A stretch of 64,000 bases of DNA from positions 2,933,319 to 2,997,318 of the forward strand of contig CP092882.1 of assembly GCA_030710605.1 (NCBI GenBank). Direction: 5' to 3'. The stretch is from Cordylochernes scorpioides. Lineage: Eukaryota; Arthropoda; Arachnida; Pseudoscorpiones; Chernetidae. Within the stretch, counting starts at the first letter, position 1. Every line of letters begins with the position of its first letter. The position numbers and the translations under genes are program-made. Below are positions 1-12,800 of this stretch, piece after piece. Below the pieces are notes generated by a model. That model saw nothing but the letters and a program-made list of their open reading frames with translations, was not told the origin of the DNA and did no database searches.

Positions 1-29
1 CCTTGATGGTGTCTGTTTGACAACCATCA

Positions 30-146
30 TGACTGGGTGAAGTAGAATGTGTTTGTCATTAAGACTGGGAGCACTACTCAGTGGCAGGCCGACTTAGCTC
101 CAAAAGAAATGGCCGCCTCTGATATGAGGAACAGATGCCATGTGCA
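30..146 (-). repeat. dispersed repeat 'C' (shared GATAAG-tail family), partial
   Basis: Reverse-complement copy of the family seen at 6563-6862 and 11330-11640, recognised by the stretches for 'gaggcggccatttctttt' and 'gagtagtgctcccagtc'. Coding potential not seen. Confidence 0.75.
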
Positions 147-379
147 GCTGAAAAAGCAAGCAGAAAACTAACCACTTCCACGTTGCTTTGGCGATGGCGC
201 AAGCCATCAGAAATTTTTAGTTGCACGATCAGGAGATGTTTTTTTGTTTCAACTTAATTTATCCATCTGCTCCCAGTGCAAATCTGTCACAAACCCCATG
301 TTGCTGAGTTGTCTACTCCAGGAAACTTCACCAATGTGTGGAGTTGAAGAAATGATCCACAACAGTCGTAGATCCCAGA

Positions 380-385
380 TTTATT
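380..385 (-). promoter_or_regulatory. possible poly(A) signal of the ZYG11-like gene
   Basis: AATAAA on the minus strand, about 310 nt after the stop codon. It is the first such hexamer I noticed downstream. AT-rich DNA makes chance matches common. Confidence 0.25.
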
Positions 386-696
386 ACCCGGCAGGTGAGG
401 GAGGTCAACAAACAAACATCAATTTTCAAACAACGCGAGCATTTCTTTCTTTGGTGTGGGCGGGCAAGGCAACAAAAGGAAAGCAAAAAAAAAAATAAAG
501 TAAAACTTCAAACACTTTTTTACAACATTTATATCCATAACTAAAATAGATTCTTTATATATTAATTAATATTACATAGTTACATACTGGAACATATCTA
601 CACATCGTCCTGCTAGGGGGGGGGGGCCGTTGATTTGTTGGGTTAAATCCATCACAGGGGGGCAATTTTGGGGGCACAAGGAGGGGGGGGGGGGAC

Positions 697-827
697 TTAA
701 GCCTGAGAGAGGCGGATGATATCTGAGGCCAAGGAAGCCACCAGAGGGAAAGAGCTGGATGGAGCCTTGAGTCCTTCCAACATCTGGAGAATTCCTTCCT
801 CCGTCAACATCCGGATGTACCTCTTGG
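697..827 (-). CDS. ZYG11B: ZYG11-like exon 14 (stop codon)
   Basis: 131 nt. It reads KRYIRMLTEEGILQMLEGLK and on to LSQA then TAA at 697-699, matching the human end block SRYCSMLIEEGGLQHL. Acceptor tacag. The C-terminus is about 20 residues shorter than the human one. Confidence 0.9.
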
Positions 828-3800
828 CTGTACCACACACCAGTGGAACATATTCCCAATTGTAAAGTAACCAAATCTGAATAACGATAAAGCACAATTC
901 TAGCGTCAAACCTAATCTAAATAAATTAATAGTGTACGAGTTTCCGTGACAATTCTGTTACTGTCACACACTATTAATTTATTTGGATTATTTTCTTGTA
1001 TCTAAGATCTAAATAACTAAATTAGGACATTTTGGTAACAGGTGTCTTGAAGACAACGTCAACAAAATCCTTAATTAGGGCCGGTGCCCCACATTGGATA
1101 TACCCCCAATTGAATATATTTACACTACAATCTTGTGGGGCTCAGCAGTTCCTACTTTCTGTTACCAGATTTAAACAAGTTGTATAGAAGTTAGTTTGTT
1201 TTTGTTTTTTTTTTTGCTTATCCCTAGTACACGTGGTACAGGCCATGATAATCATGGTGGGTAGTTAGCGACTGCTTTTTATTGTAAGCGCACCACATGT
1301 CTACACATGTGAAAGCAGTTCGACTTTGCACTTACAAATGTGCCAGAGCCCCGTTTGGTTACTTGCACTCGCTGGTGGGGTTGGACTTTTGCAAGAATCG
1401 GGGGCCATTGGAGCATTTTTTTTTTTTTTTAAAACAGAAAAAAGTGTCCAATGCGGGGATCGAACCCGGGTCGTAGTGGTCGTAAACCAAACGGTTTAAC
1501 CAGCCTTCCACCGACCCCCTAGAAGTTAGTTAATTTATCTATCACGGAATATATTGATGACTTGGTGCTGATTCTACAGTAGAAATATCCTGATAAGGCA
1601 CAATTTGGATTATAGATTATAAAAACAAGGTAATAAGACCAAATAAATAAATAGTGTGTGACGTTTCGGTAACAATGCTGTTACCGAAACGTCACACACT
1701 ATTTATTTATTTGGATTTGGTCTTATTACCTTGTAGAAATATCCTCTTGTTCTACATGTGGTGTCATATAGCGTTCATTCGTGATCTTTACTTTACACAA
1801 AGTACATGCGCCAAGCTGTCTCCTCCTAAGCTTTTAACAAGATTCCCTCGAGAAAAGAGTAAAGAATATTCTCAAATGAGCAATGTTTGAGTATAAGTGG
1901 CACAATATCAGGGATTACTTAGGTAAAATGACACATCACCCGGTGTTTATAATGGGGATAGAGAGTCAATTATACTAGTTTGGTCACTCTGCAGAGATTG
2001 ATCTGTTGCTGTTTTAACACACGTCAACAGTATGTGATGGTCTCAGTTGTGTAAACAGGAATGGAAACTAGATGATTGAAAAAAGCTGTGAAATGTTTTT
2101 TTCTGAAGATAGCAACAACACTGCTATATTGAAATGTCACCCCTAATTTGGGGGTTTCTTCCTACCTCGGCCACTCTTAGTATTATGTACAAGACATGGT
2201 GGCCAGCCAGGTAGACCATCTAATGATACCACCAAGTCACTCTCCACTATGGATAAAAGAAAAGTTCAGCTGTCTCAAGAGGCTAACACCAACAACAATT
2301 GTAAACAGGACCTTTGGTAGAGATCGCTATTTATCATAAAACAGCTCGAGGAGCATAAACTCATGGAATTTGTGTAATCTTTACACAAGGAGATAAGAAA
2401 CAACAATAATGGCATTATAAAAGACAAAATATATAGAATACATATTTAGATAGGATTATACTGTGGTTTATATCCATAATCCAAACTGCACCTTCCTCAG
2501 TCAACAAGAGAGACATAACAGAGCTCAGGTAGAATTGCACGGAATGACAGGAGAGAGACGGAATATGGTGACTCACGGTTCCTGGAGCAGACATGGAGGA
2601 TGGCCCACACGGCCCAGAGCTGGACCTGCACTGCCTGCGAGGCCTGCAGGAGGGTGAAGAAAGGGTTGAAAGATCTGGCAACATGTGTCAACAGTGCTGC
2701 AGGCAGGCTGAGTACGTTCACTCACCTGTAGGCCACCATCTCTGTCTCCGGGAACTTCCAGCCGGTGACAGCCTTCCCCTGCACCACCACAGCACTGGCT
2801 GAGAACAACTTTGATTGATGGATCTACAACAACTGGTGTCTATTACCTTGTACTACACTCATGGACAAAACTTAAGGAAGTTTCAGCATGTATATCGGGA
2901 TAATAACTCTGAAAGATATTACAGTGACCTTTATTGAAGACACACAAGATAACCAAGTGTGAACAAAATTGCCTGTCTCCAAAAAAAAATAAAATAGATG
3001 ACCAGCGACATCAAAGACTTACCACCTATTAAGATTTGTCCATGAATGCTCCAACAGTAACTACACAGCTAACCAGCACCAGAAGATATGTGCAAACCAG
3101 AAGTTGGTCAATATGGTCACAACCCTCCAGAACCTATGTACAGCCTCACAAGAACTGAACAAGCTCAGAGCCACCAACTCTGCTGATCAATCAAGAATCT
3201 GACATGAAGAACATGACTGCTATAAAGAGAAGGCCATTACAATTCCAAGAACAATTCTCTCTGGACCCAGCAGTATTGCCCACAGTAACAGTCTGCACAC
3301 ATCTCCTGGTGCTGGTTAGCTATGTAGTTACTGTTGGAGCATTCATGGCAAAATCTTAATAGGTGGTAAGTCTTTGATGTCGTTGTTCATATATAGATTT
3401 TTTTTTAAGGAGACAAGCAAATTTGTTCACACAGCAGTATTGCCCACAGTCCGGCAGCAAGTATTGCCAACAATACGTGGACACGCTCGAGGAGCATGAA
3501 CTCATGGAATTGATGTAATCTTTACACAAGGGGATAAGAAACAACAACAACAACATACGTGGACACAGCAGTATTGCCCACAGTCTGGCAGCAAGTATTG
3601 CCCACACTCCACAGTACCCCAACAATACGTGGACTCACCAGGAGGTCTAGGAAGTAGGTCCTGTCCAGTCCGCCCCAGTCCAGCTCCGTGTCGCTGCACA
3701 GATGACTGAGGATGCCAGCAGCGAAGTAGCTCACGTCCATGTTCTCACTCAGCATCAGCGGCCTGCGACATCACAGCTTGGTACATGCTGATTGGTTCTC

Positions 3801-6800
3801 TACTATCACATGACTGTAGTCAACCAATCAGCATAGAGTCCATTAGACAATAAGCCAGTGATGTGCTTTTTAGCTCAGTTAGTTCAGAGTACTATATTAA
3901 ATATAAGATTGTGGCTTCAAATTACAGCATTGCCTTTTTTGTTGTTATTTACCCCATGATAGAATTACAAGGCAACAAAGAGAGACCTAAAATAAATAAT
4001 TTATCCACTTCTTTAATTCGACACCCCAAGGGATCATAATTTATAGTTGAAGTCAGTGTGTTGAATTATATTTGAAGTAAACGAAAAAATTGCGCTACAA
4101 ATTTTAAAATAAAAATACAACTTTCGCAATGAGTTTCTTTTATTATGATATGCGCGAGCTTTCGGGCTGGAGCCGCCCTTCTACAGGCAAAAATGAAACA
4201 TTTGATCCACGAGAGACAGTTATATACTTTTGATTTGTTACAAAATTTTACATAAAATATCAGAAAGAAAAGTATTAAATCTACATAAATTATTACTATT
4301 TTACTATGTTTATTAGTTTATATTAACCTTAAATTTAAGGTTAATTAATTAATTTCCAATTGTTTTAAACATAGTAAAATAGTAATAATTTATGTAGATT
4401 TAATACTTTTCTTTCTGATATTTTATGTAAAATTTTGTAACAAATCAAAAGTATATAACTGTCTCTCGTGGATCAAATGTTTCATTTTTGCCTGTAGAAG
4501 GGCGGCTCCAGCCCGAAAGCTCGCGCATATCATAATAAAAGAAACTCATTGTGAAAGGTTGTATTTTTATTTTAAAAAGTGTTGAATTATATAGTTGGTT
4601 AAAGTATTAGCCTGATTGGGATTTGGGAAAAACACTTGAATTAAAGTAAGTGTTGAAGTATATTCAGTTGAATGAAATATGTTTCAGCATTGTTGCCATC
4701 TTCTGTACTGAGTGTACTTCAATAATGAAGTTACTGTAACAACAAGCTGACAAAGCAGGTACTGAAACAACGTCGCATCTAATTGGCTAACTTGGTCTTG
4801 CTACCTTGCAAGTGTCATTAAATCAAACTGCTGTACCAGGAGAGATGATGGGAACTTACGTGAGGATGCTGATGAAGTCAGGGTTGAGCAGCAGGGGCCT
4901 GAGATCTGTCACCTCCGCGATGTTGTTCTGCACTCAGGATGTGAGCTGGGCAGTCAGCGATGAGCCGCAACACTTACAATCAGTCCCAGGACCTTGGTCT
5001 CCACGGTGAACTCCTGAGGAAAGTCCTGCACCACAACAGGATTGACAACTCCGCGCAGCGCAGACATCCAGCTTACCTTTAAGATGCGCAGGAAGAGATC
5101 CAAACCACCGGAGTCAAGAAACACGCGGCAGGTCTCGGGCGACTCATCTGCCGCAGCCAGGAAGAAGTCAATATGGCGAGGAGGCTGTGTGCCACACAAT
5201 AATGTAGTTCAACTGGTAACTCAATGTTGCTGATAGTTTGCAAAATGCTGTCTGACTTCTTCAATACAACACCTCAAGGGTTCAGAATTCTCAGTTGTCC
5301 ATGTTGTCACTGCTAGTGGAACATTTTCAGCCTGCTTCAGTAGATATTGGGATGGAGGTTTTATCCTTGGAATTGTATATGAACTTGCTGCCTCCAGCAA
5401 GGTATAATACAGAACTACCTCCCTGTAAAGGACAGGCTGCAGAGTCAACGTGTCCTTTAGGGAGAAGCGTTCTCTTACCAGAGAGCAGCTGATTGGTAAA
5501 AAAAGAGGTGTCCACTAGCGGGAGCGTCTGCTAATGGAGTTCAAGTGTACCATAGAACATAAAATGGAGCGGCACTCAACAAACCCAAGTGTTAAGACAC
5601 AATTTGGATTATAGATAATAAACACAAGGTAATACGACCAAATCCAAATAAATAGTGTGTGACGTTTCGGTAACAGCGTTGCTACCATCTTCAGACATTC
5701 ATTCAGTACTTTTGTCTGAAGATGGTAACAACGCTGTTACTGAAACATCACACACTATTTATTTATTTGGTCTTATTACCTTGTGTTTAAAACCCAAGTG
5801 TCTTCATGAAGACCCCAAATCACGAGACTCTCCCAGCCAACAAGTTCAACTGTTGGAATTCCTGAGCTGGCACATGTGTCACCTGTGAGGTTCCAGAGGG
5901 CGCTGAGGGTAAACTTGAGCAGGATGTCCAGGTCCCTCTCCCGCACCTTGGCCTCCACGATGCCTAGGAGCCGCTTCATGTAGAGCAGGCCCAGGCTGGA
6001 GGCTTCCTTGGTGGAGATCTGCCGCACACCTTGTCTGAGCCCGGGGTGATCATCAACATCACAACAGGGAAGTTGTATTTAGATATCATTTACATACAGA
6101 TGCCCCCTGTATTAAATGCTGTTTATTTGTGACTTTTATGAACAACTAGCCGAATGACCCGGGCAACGCCCGTGTTTTACCCGATTGAATGTTTTGATTC
6201 AAATATTATTTGTTACAATTATAAATTGGCGCCTTAAATAAATGCATATATTAGTTAATAACTATAGCCTATGTGCTTTATCTGTCTATGTACGGTTGGC
6301 TTCCGTAGGCGTCTCTTACTGGGAAAAAGAAAGAGAGGATTCCATTTAGTTATTAACTAATATATGCATTTATTTAAGGAGCACCCGCTCCAACACAATA
6401 GTTACAAAAACGAAGAAGCGAGTGGGGGGGGGGGGGGGGGGGGGGGCAAAGGTGGCGTGATCGTAGCCAACCAATAGGAGAGCGCCATTCCAAAAAAAAA
6501 GCAAACGGTGACAGAGATGAAAAATTATTAAGAATGCATGACGCTCGTAACTGTATATAGAATACTCCGCCCTTGCCAGTCCCAAGCCCGGATGGAGGGG
6601 GGGGGGGGGAGCAGTAACAAGCTCACTAAAAAACCTGGGCTCAGCTGGCCCGGCTGATAGTACCCTGTAAGGGCTCCTAATCCAGGGATACAGGATGAGT
6701 CTGTACTTCATGTTAGGAGCGGCTGCACATGGCGTCTGTTCCTCATGTCAGAGGCGGCCATTTCTTTTGGAGCTAAGTCGGCCTGCTACTGAGTAGTGCT

Positions 6801-9800
6801 CCCAGTCTTAATGACAAAGGCATTCTACTTCACCCAGTGTGGAGATAAGAAAGAAGAAGATGAGCCATACTCAATATTTATTGAAACTCCACGGCTCCAT
6901 ATTCAGGTGCCAGCTGTTTGTCATTATATTCTGCTAACTAAATATTTATTAAATTTTTACTCTTTCACTTATAAAATTTTGACACTATGCCATACATTAT
7001 GAATTTTAGAAACACATAAGACACCAAATCCAAATAACTTTGTGTTTCTAATCTATAATCCAACTTGTACAATATGCACTTTATAATATGCAATAAATAT
7101 TTATTTATTATACAACCTACATATATACACTCATGGATAAAACTTAAGGAAGTTGTACCTTTTACCATGTATATCTGGATTCAGACAATAACTCTGAAAG
7201 ATATTACAGTGATCTTTATTGAAGACATACAAGATAATCAAGTGTGAACAGCCTCTGTCTCTAAAGGTAATAATACCAAATCCAAATAAATAAATAAATA
7301 GTGTGGACGTTTTGGTAACAGCGCTGATAACGAAACGTCACACACTATTTATTTATTTGGTTTTGGTCTTATTACCTTGTGTTTATTATCTATTAATCCG
7401 AATTGTGCCTTATCAGCCTCTGTATCTTAAAAAAAAAAAAATGGACGGCAGGCGATATCAAAGACTTTCTACTTCCTTAAGTTTTGTCCATGAGTGAACA
7501 TTATTCTATTGCTCCCAGTTACTTTGTCACACCTGGGGGACTCCTGTGTTCTGAGATGACATCACAATAGGTGGAATCTCCGAGCATGTGTTGTGCAAAA
7601 GTCTTGTTCTACTTTATCAAACAATCATCAATACCTGGGAATTATATTGGTTTGCTAAAAAAAAATGTTGAATCCATGAATCATAAGGTCAATAAATATC
7701 TTGGTGTGACATATGGCTTGATTCATTATACTTGGATGTATGAGTTGTGCTGTGAGTTGTTCTAAATGATCCTGGGTCATTAACTTTCCAACCACACTGT
7801 AGTGATATGTTAAATGTAATAATGTTGTATTTATTATTGACTATGTCATGGCATTTGTCAATTGTTTTAACTTTATGTCAAATATTTCACCTCTATGTTT
7901 ATATTTTGTATAAAAGGAGATTACTGGATGAAATAAACATTCAGTTCAACTTATAAAGCTGGAACGAGTCTTATTCCAATAACACACTTAACTATTATAA
8001 CACTCACCAAGGAGTTTTCAAACAGCACATTCTATTCTAAACAAATATTTTATCCTGTTTTTGGTGTAATATTGAATTGGTGATATGGACAGTGAGCTCA
8101 CCCTGGCGGCCAGAATGGAGCAGATGGCCACCGAGAGCTTGTTCATGACGTGGTCCTCAAACCCCACCAAGGACTCCATCACCAGCTTGGTGCAGTGGAA
8201 CCTGTCAAATTGCTGCCACACAACAGACAACAGCTTCAGTTGTTGGGATGGAACTACCCAAATATCTGAGCTGCATGACTCACTGTGTGTTGTTTCATTG
8301 ACAGCCAGCACTACTACCTCAGCAACTTGGTCCTCCAGTCCCTACTCTAGTAAATGTAGAACAATAGGTAGACTACAACATGTGGTGTACTTACAGTAAA
8401 AGCTCCAATGGCCCCCGATTCTTGCAAAAGTCCAACCCCACCAGCGAGTGCAAGTAACCAAACGGGGCTCTGGCACATTTGTAAGTGCAAAGTCGAACTG
8501 CTTTTCACATGTGTAGACATGTGGTACACTTATAATAAAAGCAGTCGCCTACTTCTACCCACCATGATTATCATGGCCTGTACCACGTGTACTAGGAATA
8601 AGCAAAAAAAAAAAAAAAAAACAACTACAGTAGAGCGCATACTCCATGAGAGGACACTCTCTATAGAACACTTCTTTACAAAGGACAGTTTCCATCGGCA
8701 AAATTACCATTTTTACTAACCAACTGCTCTCAGATAAAAGGATCCCTCTCTCTAAAGAACACTTTGGCTCTGCAACTAGGTGTTATCCTTTACAGGGAAG
8801 TTCTGATGTAAGTTAAAATTTAGGGAAACTCTACACAAATGTCTGGAGGCCAGGAAGGACGTCCCTCCAAGTGTCTCCTGTAGATAACTGTGGGAGATCT
8901 GGAACAGTATTGGACTGTTGGTCTTTCTCTTTTCCTTTTGCCATTGCAGAGCGGTAGACGACAAGCAAATTGAAGTGAGATGCAAGAGGAGGGGTGTCTC
9001 GGGAGCAGTCTAAGCCATCAAAAAATCCTCAGAACAACAGTCTTTGATTTCCAGACTTAAGTCTGGTCATCTACGGACAATGACTTTCCAGAATGGTTGC
9101 AAGGTTTTCCCACTATGTACTAAGTGCAATTCTCAGCCTGCAACCCCAAGACATATTATTGACTGTATTGAATCATCCATTGATGAGCTCTACTCTTCCC
9201 AGGCAGACACCATCAAAAATCTCAAGTTTTACAAGCTTGATACCTTAGTGTGATTGAGTGGAGATAAGAAAGAAGAAGAAGAAATCCTCCCTTTGAGGCA
9301 GGGCTTGCTCCCTTGTTTGTATGACGACTCACAAGGATATACAAGCTATCAATGGAAGATTATATCATTGGATCAGTTTAAAAGTGCCCACAACATCGCA
9401 GCATTGTTAACTGAGATATAATCTGTAGAGACATTCTGAAATTGTGATCATCTGTGTGTCCAACAAATCTCATTCACAGGGAAAGTGACAAAAATTGAGG
9501 TTTGTAGTGTTTTAAACACATGTCGTAAATTGGGGGCTGCTGATGAGTGGGGATGATAATAAGTGGGAAGGATGATAATAGGGGCTGTTGATAATTGTGA
9601 CAAAAATCCTTGTTTTCCCAAAAAGGTATAACCTAGAGGGAAGAAAGGCAGAAAAACTCACCACATCCTGGAGGACGCGATCGCTGCAGAGTGTGAGAAG
9701 AGCATTTTTGTGGAGCTGCGCAAACAGGCCTTGAGTGCGCCGTGCAGCTGCGGCAGGCAGCCAACCAACCTGCTGGTGGGCTGGGAAGTTCTCCATGGCA

Positions 9801-12800
9801 GCCAGGGTGATCTCCACCACGCGGCGCAGCAGCGCGAGGGAGACCCGCTGTCCCCGCGGGGAGCGCGTGAGGCTGTAGAGACAAGCGGTGCCGGCCAGTT
9901 GGATGCCCAGGACATTGGGGTAGTGCTCCAGTACTGGCAACAACAGCTGCACAACACACACTTTATTGAGACATCTCCCAGGCAAAACTGAAGAGATTAA
10001 GTAGAGAAAGCTACACTCATGGACAAAACTTAGCACCTTTCAGCATGTATATCAGGATTCAGACAATAACTCTGAAAGATAAAAATAAGGTAATAAGACC
10101 AAATCCTAATAAATAAATAAATAGTGTGTGACGTTTCGGTAACAACATTGTCACTGATGTCACTCTGATGATGGTGACAATGTTGTTACCGAAACGTCAC
10201 ACACTATTTATTTATTTGGATTTGGTCTTATTATCTTATTTTTATAATCTATAATCCAAATTGTGCCTTATCAACTATGAAAGATATTACAGTGACCTTT
10301 ATTGAAGACACATGAGATAACCAAGTGTGAACAGCTTCAGTTTCCTTCAAAAAGCACGGCACAAGTCTCCATTCTGCATTGCCCTTCAGTAGAGCTTCAA
10401 ACTCTCCCTAGTCCATTCAAACCTATCTTTCCTTTAGTCACCTCAAGTGCCAATTCCACGGTTGCCCATCTGTCATTGCCGAATTTCGCAACATCCTGCT
10501 CAGAGGTGATCTCTCAGATCACAGAGACTGGGCCCACACTCTATTCCTCCATCATCAAGTGCCAAGACTGCTGCAGCTGTCAGCCAAATTTCACAACATC
10601 CTGCCAGGGGATGATTCATCTCAGTTTGGCAATTCATTTTTTTTTTGCTTATCCCTAGTACACCTGGTACAAGCCATGATAATCATAGTGGGTAGTTAGC
10701 GACTGCTTTTTACTGTAAGCGCACCACATGTCTACACATGTGAAAAGCAGTTCGACTTTGCACTTACAAATGTGCCAGAGCCCCATTTGGTTACTTGCAC
10801 TCGCTAGTGGGGTTGGACTTTTGCAAGAATCGGGGGCCATTGGAGCATTTTTTTAAACAGAAAAAAAGTGCCCAATGCGGGAATCGAACCCGGGTCGTAG
10901 CGGTCGAAAACCAAACGGTTTAACCAGCCTTCCACCGACCCCCGGGCAATTCATGATGGGGGTGAGCAGAACAACACACACCTTGAAGACGTCGAGGCGC
11001 GGCCAGAGATAGCTGTAGAGCTGGGTGTACCCGTACAGGTAGTAGAGGGACTTCTGCAGGTAGTTGGGTCTGGCTGCGTACACCTCCAGACAGCGCAGGA
11101 CCTGGGTTTCTGTCGCGCAGCCCGTCACCTGCGCATACACATTTCTGGTCAGTTTTATCTCAGGGATTTGACACTGTTACAAAATGAGCAGTTGACTGAC
11201 ATTCCAGTGTTGTGGGAGTGCTGTGCAACCTTTGGACAACTCCTGTTCAAAACTTGGATAATACTTCGGTTCTATACCAAGTTAATCATTAACATGCCAT
11301 CTGTACACAAGAAATTAAACCAACATTTCTTTTCAAACTCCACCTTTGCCGGTCCCAAGCCTGGATGAAAAAGGAGGAGGGGAAGCAGTAACAAACTCAC
11401 TAAAACTCCTGGGCTCAGCTGGCCCGGCTGATAGTACCCTGTAAGGGCTCCTAATCCAGGGATACAGGATGAGCAGCGTTTGTACTCCATGTTAAGAGCG
11501 GCTGTACATGGCATCTTTTCCTCATGTCAGAGGCGGCCATTTCTTTTGGAGCTAAGTCGGCCTGCCACTGAGTAGTGCTCCCAGTCTTAATGACAAAGGC
11601 AGATGCATTCTACTTCACCCAATGTGGAGATAAGAAAAAAGATTTATTTTCAAATGAAAAAAAAAAAAAAAAACTTTACTGTCCCCACTGCAGAAGAGCA
11701 TTGCTCGATGGAAATAATTATATACACTTGTATAATTCTACTGACCTAAATGCTTTGCTTGAATACCAACTCTAAAATCTTCAGTGTAACATATATAAGC
11801 AGAATGATCCAATACAGTATTAGAGCTCTAAAAGGTGGTCTGGTAGATTAAATTGGTGAGACAGCTGGGAGGGTCCACTACTGATGAGCCAAGTTCCCCT
11901 AATATTTTTCATTGTAGTAAAGACAGTAGATGTTTATTTTAAAAGAAACATTCGTGCTTCAATGATTTTATTTCTTGTAATAAAATCAAGTAATAACATA
12001 AATAGGTTTATTATCAATATTATGCAGTGCAATTTTGAAGTTAAGCTTCACAGAACACCATTCTCTTCATCAATTCCATCTTCAAATCCCAGACTTCATT
12101 CTTAATATAAAGTGTTACACATATCAGTTTCCCAGACTACGGTGCAGTAGACCACTGTACTCACAAAGAGGTCGGGGTTGTAGAGGCTGTGGGCCTTGTT
12201 GATGAACATGTCCTCGAAGCAGACGTCGGCCTCACACAGCCCCAGGAACCTCAGCCCCGGGTGGTGCTCCAAGAAGATCCTGGCCACATATGCAAATTTT
12301 TATAGCATAGGATATATTGATCACCTCTCCCATCAAAATAGATGCTAAAACCATCCACATCTCCCCAAACTAGTGGAATCAGGCCAGTGACAAAGCCACA
12401 ACACCAGCTTTAGCATTTTCAGAACGCCCACCTCGAGACCCTGATTTTGTGCTAATGGCCCCAATCAGTCCAAAGTCGGCCTTAATTTCATGAGATCTAC
12501 AATTGATAAGGCACAATTTGGATTATCCTTTATATCTATAAAAATGAAATGCGAAATCGATGTTTGTTATCGCATCACGCAAAATCTACTGACTCAATCA
12601 TTATGGAATTTCGCATGTAGGTAGCTGAAGATTTCGTTTAACATATAGGCTATTCAAAAAACGAAAAGGTTTAATGTGCTATTTTTAAAAAATGTTAAAC
12701 CAAAATTCCTTAGTTCAAGCCTTTTACCGCTTGGCGGCGCACTGGTCGCGACGATAAATGAATCTGATTGGTTAATAATTTTACACGTTGTTGTTTTGTA

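Noticed and set aside
1450-1519. tRNA gene (also at 10876-10944 and 32262-32335)
   Set aside because: The tRNA-like heads are fused to the same SINE body and tail in every copy, and a proper cloverleaf with acceptor stem was not seen.
5026-5076. Treating the 51-nt in-frame segment as coding
   Set aside because: It has GT-AG ends and the human alignment runs straight from exon 8 to exon 9 without it.
9633-9991. Three overlapping ~100-codon frames
   Set aside because: They are other frames of GC-rich ZYG11 exons 4 and 5.
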